Shown here in pieces: positions 55,834-64,000 of a stretch of 64,000 nucleotides of DNA. Within the stretch, counting starts at the first letter, position 1, and the number at the start of each line of letters is the position of its first letter. Made by a program: the position numbers and the translations under genes. The notes beneath the pieces were generated by a model. That model saw nothing but the letters and a program-made list of their open reading frames with translations. It did not search any database and was not told the DNA's origin. The stretch comes from Flammula alnicola (Eukaryota; Basidiomycota; Agaricomycetes; Agaricales; Strophariaceae): the NCBI GenBank assembly GCA_015499995.1, contig JADNRV010000040.1:62001-126000 (forward strand), in the 5' to 3' direction.

Positions 55834-58184
55834 GGCGGGTTCGGACGCGGGGAATTTCGAGGGAAGGAGTGGCGGAGGGCGTCAATGACGATGTAAAAAT
55901 CGCGTCGTTTACAGTAAGTAGTCGTATACAGTTCTTGAAGGGAACGAACACGCGTAGGCAGTGTCTAGAGACGACCTTTTGTGAGGAAAAAAGAATGTAA
56001 TAAGAAAAAATTAGTGAAAGAGATGGGGGAATAGGTGGAAGAAAAAATGTTGTATGTACGTACACTTATAGGTCCGCTTCTCGGCAAGATAATCGGGTCG
56101 CGTTTATCGAAATGAGTCGTAAAGGTTAAAAGTCTTTATGTACAGGCCTTCCAGAGATGCATACCAAGCCTGCCCCCTCCGAGTTCCCTTTGACGAGACT
56201 GTCGACCGTGACGTCGTCTCAGACGGACACGTCGAAGGACAAATGGACTCAAATGGACCGGTCCTGCTTGAGATGGGTGGCTTTCTCCGAAAAAATCATC
56301 CTGAATCCTCCTTGTTCCGACCATTTTATCAAATGGAAATATAATCAGCCACGAGGCCCTAGGGCCTAATATACTCAATTATAATAGGTGTTGTCACGAC
56401 ATACTTCAAATCGTTCGTGAAGAGGACTTCATGCGAAGGCATTCACGCTTATTGCTCTTCGACCGCGAGGATCCTGACTCGGAATCTGAGCGATTCAAGG
56501 AAGAAGACCAGTCGCGTCATATAGACCCGTCGAACAGCTCGCGACGAGGACGCTGTCGAAGTTTAGTCAGAGTGTCGGCAATCAGATTCGCAGGCACATT
56601 CCACTTCCAGCGGTCCTTTAACGTTCAAAACCTTGCTCTTTCTCATCTACAATACCGCCAAGCGTGGCGCAGGAGCGCCCAGGAATTCAAAGATATTACG
56701 GCGGGATGCTGAAACAAGGGTGCGTATTAGTATCTGCGTTGATTGCGCGGACTCGGGTTATTCTTAAATGACCTCGAAATAGATGACATCCAGGTGAACT
56801 CCATTGAAAATTCGGAAGCGCGACCAGGAGGCAAGGTATGCAATTTTCAAGAGCCTTTCATAAGTGGCAAAAATTAATTCTTCATTTCCCCCTCATGGTC
56901 GCCATGGATGCAGGCTGAAACTTCATTATTTCCTAGCCTCGAGGCGCGCTCCGGCTCTTGACGGCCACCGTCGGTTATCGCCAACCCTTCTGCATCATCA
57001 TGTCGGGATGAACCTTGCCAGCGAAGAGGACTCCACTGTCATGCCACCCAATGACAGATAGACCCTGACAGATACGGAAGTGATTCTGCGTATGCGTTTT
57101 CGCGAGATTTCTGTTCAGCTCTCCGAGTTTTTGGGAACAACCTACTCTCTTTGTCTTTACAAGCTTGCCAGATTAGTATCTCTTCACTCACGCTGTCGTC
57201 CGCAAATTTTATTTTCAGGGCTTCTCAACTATTTTCCTTGGACCAGACCGTTCTCCAAAGGCGAATTAGGCAAACATCCGCCTCAAAGGTTCAACTTGAA
57301 ACCCAACGAAATCGGGGGAAATTGCAATATATTCCGGTAAGTACCCCAAATAATAATTCGCCTCGAAAACTCCGTCTCATCTCCTCCAAAGCCAAATGAC
57401 GATGTTGTCTATCAAGATAACGAAGCCGGGACATGTAGTGACCACGTTTTGTAGATTCTGGACGGTACCAGGTCCACCACAAGGACTGCTGCCTAAACTT
57501 TGGGAGCCGTGATACGGAACGATATCGAGTAAGTGCTAGTCGACAATCTGCGAGGATCACGATATTTACTTACACCTCAAAACCACATTTCTAATCCAAG
57601 TAGGTTTCTAATAAAAACATTTGGACAACTCGGGATCTGCTCATTGAACCGCTGTGTCCATCCCACGTTCAGGCGGATCATGACCAGGTTTTACTCGACT
57701 TTTTTTAGTCGGCGTGATCGTCAAAGGGTGCGTACATTCCGCATCCACTAGCAATGCCGATTCGAAACAGGTCGAACAAGCGTGTCTTTATGCCTAGGCG
57801 CAGTCTAATGCCTGGTTTTTCCGTGGCATTGCGGAGCCTACTGTCAATTCCTAGCTGATTGTTATTTTGGAGAACTTATCACGAGTACTTGGACTTCACA
57901 AGCAAAGAAAATAAATCCAACTGCCACGAGTAGCTATCTTCTATTATCAGTATTATTTGGTGCTGCGTGAGTTCACCTGCTCATTTTCAAAGAGAGTTTT
58001 CGATTTACTTTTGTCCAATCGAGGCCTCGAGCCACCATCTGTCATCCCGCCAGTCAATCAACGTGAATCAACCGCGGCGCCACCATTACGCGACCTTTCA
58101 TTTCCGTTACCGCCGTTGTTCGGCGTTTATGTTGACCTTGTGTTGACCGCACACGAGGCAAATGTCATTGACTTTTTTCACGGT
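55834..58184. other. Intergenic stretch without a supported gene
   Basis: Several short frames (56431-56712, 57080-57340, 57291-57560, 57957-58199) are present but none carries a recognisable motif or a splice-consistent continuation. I see no repeats. Confidence 0.4.
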
Positions 58185-59485
58185 CTACAACACTACTGAC
58201 GGATCCAACTTTCTCAGGTTTGCGCATTTTATTTTTCCGTCCATGATGAGCTCCGCCAGCGCTCTGGCCGTGCCTGGTGCGTTCGAAATGCCCTGTTCCA
58301 AGGACGAGTTTAATTTTTTGTCTTCGCTGGAGACGGCCCTTGGATGAAATGGAAACAGAAACTTACCCAACAAGTGTGCCCAGTGCCAATGAACAGCCCT
58401 TTCGCTATGTGACTTGCCTCGCCGATTATTGGACCACCTCCAATGCTGACGGTGGGTAGGTAGCACGCCTGCCGTTTCTCGACGGTGCCTTCGCGGAGCT
58501 GCTGGGATATGCTCGTGACATGGGCGTGGATGAGGTCGCAGGACGGCTGATCGATAATGACGTCGTCCACGGTCGGCGGAAGCAGACTGTCGTCGCCCGG
58601 TCCGCAGGCATACACCTCGTTGTCTGGACGGGCGTAGATCTCGGGTGAGGAGCTCGTGGATGGTGATTGTGGATCGCTGATTTCTGTGAACAGGACGTAG
58701 GGGGAGATCGTGACGCCATCCTTGGGGCGGATGGTGATGCTGTGCGCACGCGTGGCGGAAATGGGAAGCTCAGTCACGATGCTGGGCGACCAAGCGCCTG
58801 CTGCAAGGACGATATGTGTGGCTGGTATGGTTTCCTTCTCTTGCGTCTCTGGGTTTAGGTATTCCACACCCGTGACACTGCCGTTCCTTTGCACTATCTC
58901 TGTAACTTTACCCCTAACGTAGTTGACACCGTTCTCTTTCGCCAGCTTGAACATGCTGGTGGTGAACAGATATGGATGGACCTGCGCTGTGGAGCCGCCT
59001 TTCGCCATGGGCGTGTAGGAATCTGTCAACTCTTCTTTCACCCACAACAGATCCCCCGGCAAACCGCTCCCTTTCCTCGACTTGCGCGATGGGCTGGGTT
59101 TCTGGCCACCAGGAAGACCGAGTGTCTTCTCGAGGCTTTTATTCCCTCCGACCCCGCCTTCCTGCTCCTCCGGCGGGATGACCACCTCCCCGCGACCTTC
59201 CCAACTCCCACACCCAACATACCTCCAACCCCACCGATCTTTCCCATCATGCTCTTCTGCTAATTTGACGTGCTCGTCGAACGACACATCCACTATTTCC
59301 TTCGGGTATGCCCACCTGGCTACCAGACCACCTGCCTTGCCTGATGCACCCTGCGCTGGACCGTGCTCAGAGGCTTCGATCAATGTGATTTTTGCGGACG
59401 AAGCTGATGGATGTCGACTTAGGTAGTAGGCCGTTGTGCATCCGATAATACCACCTCCAATTACCACGATCTCTTGGGTCGCCAT
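58185..59485 (-). CDS. FAD-dependent amino-acid-oxidase-type oxidoreductase, TDA3-like
   Basis: Two exons on the minus strand, 59485-58367 and 58292-58185, give 408 residues. The N-terminus has the dinucleotide motif IVVIGGGIIGCTTAYYLSRH (GxGxxG at about 10-15), followed by ITLIEASEHGPAQGASGKAG, typical of DAO-family flavoproteins. The C-terminal FAD-contacting part is LFIGTGHTCWGISNAPGTAR, spliced across the intron exactly at TGG|GGC. The pattern GHTCWGI/CNAPGT is that of the yeast Tda3 group, cytosolic oxidoreductases linked genetically to endosome-Golgi traffic and with unknown substrate. A Gly/Lys-rich loop (about 110-150) is likely an insertion. The start is 298 bases from the divergent DBP4 gene. 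Confidence 0.86.
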
Positions 59486-59783
59486 TAAGCTTTGATAACA
59501 CGAACTTGAAAGATGGTGTAAGTGGTTGTGATATTGAAGAAGGATAGTCTACATACTTTGCTCAGAACATTCCTTTGTAAAGCTTCAAGGCACCAGAGTC
59601 ATCAAGGTTAGTGAGATCAAGGGAGTAGTGCCCAGTGCGCACAGGTCCGAATTCTGTGGATGTTCTCACCAAGCTTTGTTATTACGTTACGTAACCAAAT
59701 CTTAATTTTTACCAATCAGTCACTTTCCTCCCCTAAAATCCTGCTAAAATCCTCCCCATATCGCCGTTCTCAAGGCTTCAGAC
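59486..59783. promoter_or_regulatory. Divergent promoter TDA3-like/DBP4
   Basis: This 298-base spacer lies between opposite start codons. A CCAATC-type motif is read on the minus strand near 59716-59721 (GATTGG equivalent ACCAATCAG on plus). No TATA box is clear. Confidence 0.4.
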
Positions 59784-62611
59784 ATGGTCAAAGAACAGGT
59801 TCTTCCACTGGCAGGTCCCTCTAGGCACCAGAATTCCAAGAAATCCAAGAAGGACACGAAACCAGCCATTAGAACCTCCAAATTGAAAAAGTTGACAGAA
59901 AAACAGAAAATCGACGCGCTGGAACGGGATGCTATGAATTATGTATGTGCAGTTTATAAATTCAAAACACCGCGGCGGTGCCTACTCAACCAGGACTGAT
60001 TCAATTCATAGGTCCCCCCAGAGGATCTCAAACATTTTACCGACCTTCCAATATCCGAACCCACTAAGAGAGGTGAACGAAAAGCTTCAATCAATTCGAT
60101 GTGCAGTCTCTAACCGTGTTATCTATAGGATTAAAGAAGGCCTTTTTCGTGGGTATGACAGATATCCAGAAAAAGAGCATTCATGTCTCCCTCAAGGGAA
60201 AGGACGTGCTTGGTTCTGCACGTACGGGGAGCGGAAAGACACTGGCTTTCCTGGTGCCTATTCTCGAGATTCTATATCGACGGAGATGGAGTGCGGCGGA
60301 TGGATTGGGTGCACTGATTATATCTCCTACTCGAGAACTTGTACGTGTTCCCATCTCTTGTCCAAACTCACCCGATCGACTTTGAGTGCAGGCCGTTCAA
60401 ATTTTCGACGTGCTACGGTCAATAGGCGGGTATCACTCCTTCTCTGCCGGCCTCGTCATTGGTGGGAAGAACCTCAAGGACGAAAGTGACAGGCTGTCGC
60501 GCATGAACATTCTCGTCGCTACTCCAGGTCGACTTCTACAACATATGGACCAGACGGTAGGATTCGATGCTGGCAACCTTCAAATATTAGGTACGACTAT
60601 CTGCCTTTTTCCATTTTATTCGAATATTCATACTTTACCTAGTCCTTGACGAAGCCGATCGAATACTCGACATGGGCTTCCAACGAACTTTAACCGCTCT
60701 GTTGGGCCATCTTCCGAAATCCCGCCAAACCCTTCTCTTCTCTGCCACCCAAACAGAATCCGTCTCGGACCTCGCCCGTCTAAGTCTCAAAGATGCAATC
60801 CAAATCGGCATCAAAGGCAGCGACTCGTCCCTCTCCACCATGCCTGTCAATCTCGAGCAACACTATCTCCTTGTCGAGCTCGACAAAAAACTTGACGTTC
60901 TCTGGAGTTTCATCAAGACTCATTTGCAGTCTAAGATCATCGTGTTCATATCCAGTTGCAAGCAGGTCCGCTTCGTTTTCGAGACCTTCTGCAAGATGCA
61001 TCCCGGCATGCCGCTGCTCAACTTGCATGGGAAGCAGAAACAGTCAGCGAGGTTGACGATGTATCAGAAGTTCACGTCGATGTCACACGCCGTACTCTTA
61101 GCGACAGATATCGCCGCGCGAGGACTCGATTTTCCTTCCATCGATTGGGTCGTGCAGCTGGATGCACCGGAGGACGCGGAGACCTATATCCATCGTGTGG
61201 GACGGACGGCGAGGTACGAGAGCAAGGGCAAAAGTTTGTTATTCCTGCTGCCTAGCGAGGAGGAAGGAATGGTAGCTGCGCTGAAGAAGAAGCACGTCAA
61301 CGTGGCAAAAATCAAGAACCGCGCGAGCAAGACGCAGAACATTCAAAACCAGCTCCAGAACCTCGCATTCCAAGATCCGGAAATAAAATACCTCGGTCAG
61401 AAAGTGCGTACTTCTAGTCTCGCCAAACCCTGACAGCTCATTCATGTTCATCTAGGCATTTGTATCATATCTTCGATCTATCTACCTGCACAAAGACAAA
61501 ACAATATTCAAAGTAGACGAGCTGCCTGTAGACCGCTTCGCAGAGTCTCTTGGTCTTCCTGGAACACCTAAAATCAAGTTTCTCAGCAAGGCGGCCGTCA
61601 AACAGAGAAAAAATGCTTCTCGGACTGTCGAAGCTGCTCAGGCTGAAGCTGAAAGGGAGAAGGAGGCCGAGAGTTCCAGCGAGGAGTCTGACGGTGACGA
61701 TGAGGGCGATGCGTCATCGTCGTCAGAAGATGAAGAGGGCGAAACTGAACCAAAGGCAACAAAAGCAGCGAAAGTGCGTCTGCTACTATTTTCACTTTCC
61801 AACGTTCTCGACTTAACTCTGACCTTAGGGTGATATCGTGCGGACCAAATATGATCGCATGTTCGAGCGAAAGAACCAAAATGTGCTTTCTGCACACTAC
61901 TCGAAGCTTATCGAGCACGACCCAGCGACGGTGGCAGATGACGATGACGACGACTTCATTGTGCTCAAACGCGCAGATCACGACTTGCCAGCGGATTTGC
62001 CCCCACTCGACTCGAGCGACCTCTCTAAACGCAAACTCAAACTTGGACGCGCAAAGCAGACGATCATCAAGAATGGTATTGGTACCAAGCTGGTATTCGA
62101 CGACGAGGGCAACCCGCATCATATTTATGAGATGGCAGACCCTGACGCATGGTACGAGGCCAAGGGCGGTCTGGCGGGTGCGAAGCAGGAGGGCCAGCTA
62201 TTCGCGCAGAAGGAAGGCACGAAGATGCGTGTGGCTGATGTAGTCGACAAACAGGAAGCCAAGGCGAAAAAACAGGAGAAGAAGCGGAAGAGGAAGGAAA
62301 AAGAAAAGGCTGTGCGTCCTCTTTTGTCTTTCTACTTTATCATGGCCGTTGCTGACCGCAAGCTTCCTACATTTTAGATGGTTGACCAGCCCATTGGTGC
62401 AGTGTTCGAGACTCCATCTGATGACGATGGTTATGTCTCGCCTGAATTCGACCTTCCTGACCTTCCATCGGAGGACGAAGATTTGGCTCCTCCACCGTCA
62501 AAACGCAATAAATTCGACTCCAGTTCAAGTCGACGCGCTACAAGTACTGGATCAGATCTGGGTTTGGAGGATGACGAGGAATTGGCATTGCGTTTGTTAG
62601 GCAGAAGATGA
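59784..62611 (+). CDS. DBP4: ATP-dependent RNA helicase DBP4 (HCA4/DDX10 family)
   Basis: This nucleolar DEAD-box helicase is needed for 18S rRNA maturation and U14 snoRNA release. Eight exons, 59784-59942, 60012-60072, 60129-60340, 60392-60590, 60643-61403, 61456-61773, 61829-62311 and 62378-62611, give 808 residues, normal for the family. Motifs in order: Q motif MTDIQKKS (about 83), [10 protein letters not shown] (103-111), Ia PTREL (140-144), Ib ATPGR, II VLDEAD (DEAD at 213-216), III SAT (about 243), [21 protein letters not shown] (about 394-401). The DBP4-specific follow-on is [20 protein letters not shown] and [19 protein letters not shown]. An acidic Ser/Glu/Asp stretch and a Lys-rich C-terminal part ([15 protein letters not shown]) come last. 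The start has a basic Lys-rich tail and a perfect fit to the exon 1 donor. Confidence 0.97.
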
Positions 62612-63392
62612 TATTTGACAGAGAATGCATATTCTACAAGGCTTACTGGAAATTCAATTTCAGGTTTAGCTGGGTCATAACGCTTGAATTCTTCGGCGCG
62701 TCGCGACTGTGACACGTGACGCCTGACGTGTTCTCTGTTCGCCTGCATGGTTCTGAGGTTCATTCAAGTTGAGTTACCGAAGTTTCTACTTTCAAATCCA
62801 ATTCAAATCTTACACTCCTATGAATGCCCTATCCTGGACTGAAATTCTCTATAAGCCAGAGCATAAATAGCCGCCCCTAAAGTCCCCAAAGTCGTCCAAA
62901 ATGCTGTGGACCTCCCCGAGACCTCCTATATCGTGGTATGAAAAGTTGCCATCTTCTTTGTCACCCAAAAGTTTGGCCGAATAATGACTGAATTGCATCC
63001 AGATAAATTAGGACAACTGAGGTTTGAACGTTTCGACATGAATGTTCTCTTAAACAGGCAGGAAGCATAACTCCTGCTCGGCGACTTCCCATGTTCGAGT
63101 TTGAATAACGACACTCTGACGCCTCTCAAGCTACCCTTCTCGTATTCCTCAGGAGTTTAGTGGAGACCTTCCTCCCATCTTCGACGTCGTGGACCACGTC
63201 TTTCGTCCACAGTCCTGACATCTGGCGCCAAGGCATAATTTTGAATTTATAAAAGCCTCGGTGACCTGGTAAAGTGAATCATTCAATCAACGTTGCTCTC
63301 CTTTATTTAATGCGCAGACCAACCCACCTCTCAAATATCTAGCTCCAGTCTCTGGTGTTAAAAAGCAGGTTTAGCAATTTGGACGAGGACTC
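62612..63392. other. Intergenic spacer downstream of DBP4
   Basis: No supported gene. The short minus-strand frames 62431-62763 (overlapping DBP4) and 62926-63129 show no conserved features. Confidence 0.4.
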
Positions 63393-64000
63393 ATGAGAAG
63401 CTCTCCTGGCGCCACTTATACCCCAAGATGTCGCACTATCCCTTTCGACACTCCACCTACTTCACTGGTGGGGACCCTGTGTATACCTCGGAGCTCCCGG
63501 TACGCTACACTACATTATTATGTGTATCCCCTCTCGTTGATACAAGTCTACCAGCCCATGAACAGCATGGAAGATATCCTCCAAGACATATTCATGCGAG
63601 ACAGGAACACGGTGTACGTCGCCAGACCTGGAAAGCTCCATGGGTTAAAGAAATTCATGAGGTCTATCACTGTAAGTCACCCTTCATCGTAAGAAGGCTG
63701 GCACCAAATATTAATCGAGAATGTAGAGCTGGAAGAGAGGCCGCATCGATTCCAGCTTCTTGTTGCCAAGGTCTATGCGCAGGGGATTTTGATTCGTTTT
63801 CTTTCATTTCCTGTTATTGGCGACAGCAGCGCAGCGCGAATTTGCCAACCCCACTCTCTTTAAATTTATTTCATACTTTATTTCCAGCAGGAACTTGAAG
63901 CACTGTTACCTCGGGCAGAACATTGTAAGTAGACCACTGGCAGCGGACATTGGCGGTTAAATAGATTAATGAAGTACTTGGACTATTGCTTCGCGCAGGA
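63393..64000 (+). CDS. Partial hypothetical gene running off the right edge
   Basis: A likely exon from 63393 (or with a start at 63428 and an extra intron) contains MNSMEDILQDIFMRDRNTVY and LHGLKKFMRSIT before a GTAAGT donor at about 63673. Further pieces LEERPHRFQLLVAK (after an acceptor near 63728) and ELEALLPRAEH (after CAG at about 63892) join in phase 0. A GTAAGT follows near 63928. The fit of phases suggests a real multi-exon gene. I do not recognise the family, and the start is not settled because two frames are open at the 5' end. Confidence 0.4.

Overview
This window looks like nuclear DNA of a filamentous basidiomycete, most likely an agaricomycete. Genes are split by many short introns (about 50-65 bases, GT-AG plus two GC-AG). 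Intergenic spaces run to a few kb, both strands are used, and the gene set is typically fungal: FKS1 glucan synthase, VelB, alternative NADH dehydrogenase and two Clp1-like clamp/sexual-development proteins. I cannot name the species. All exon joins were read by eye from splice signals, frame continuity and family conservation.

Layout. At 1-2.5 kb is the 5' part of FKS1 (minus, cut by the window edge), with an apparent one-base deletion. At 6-7 kb is a minus-strand low-complexity protein I do not recognise. At 10.3-11.3 kb is mitochondrial Mn superoxide dismutase, at 16.4-17.8 kb VelB, at 19.2 kb an initiator tRNA-Met, and at 19.8-21.1 kb an orphan one-exon ORF. At 21.5-23.8 kb is an 18-exon type II NADH dehydrogenase, facing a short WH1-CRIB protein at 24.0-24.9 kb. 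The long gaps between these hold no gene I can support.

The accessory part is 25.5-36.2 kb. Three intact copies of a beta-lactamase-fold serine hydrolase lie on the minus strand with nearly identical nine-exon structures. The last two copies are a recent segmental duplication now separated by about 2.3 kb of nested inverted-repeat DNA. Upstream of the third copy a kinase-like (APH family) reading frame is interrupted by a TIR element with an 8-bp target duplication. That element itself contains one of two copies of a 396/397-bp foldback MITE with hAT-like TAGGG ends and 8-bp duplications. The other MITE copy sits in a small ORF inside a further inverted-repeat element between hydrolase copies 2 and 3.

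From 38 kb on the gene content is conserved and dense. It contains an unrecognised four-exon protein, a DUF2156-type aminoacyl-tRNA-dependent lipid transferase candidate, divergent SYF2 (splicing) and UPF3 (nonsense-mediated decay), and a SAP-domain Ser/Arg-rich nuclear protein. These are followed by two convergent Clp1-like genes, a TDA3-like FAD oxidoreductase divergent from the ribosome-biogenesis helicase DBP4, and the start of one more gene at the right edge.

The genes do not form one pathway. Local functional groupings are RNA processing (SYF2, UPF3, DBP4), sexual development and morphogenesis (VelB, Clp1-like pair, WH1-CRIB, FKS1) and mitochondrial redox (SOD2, NADH dehydrogenase).
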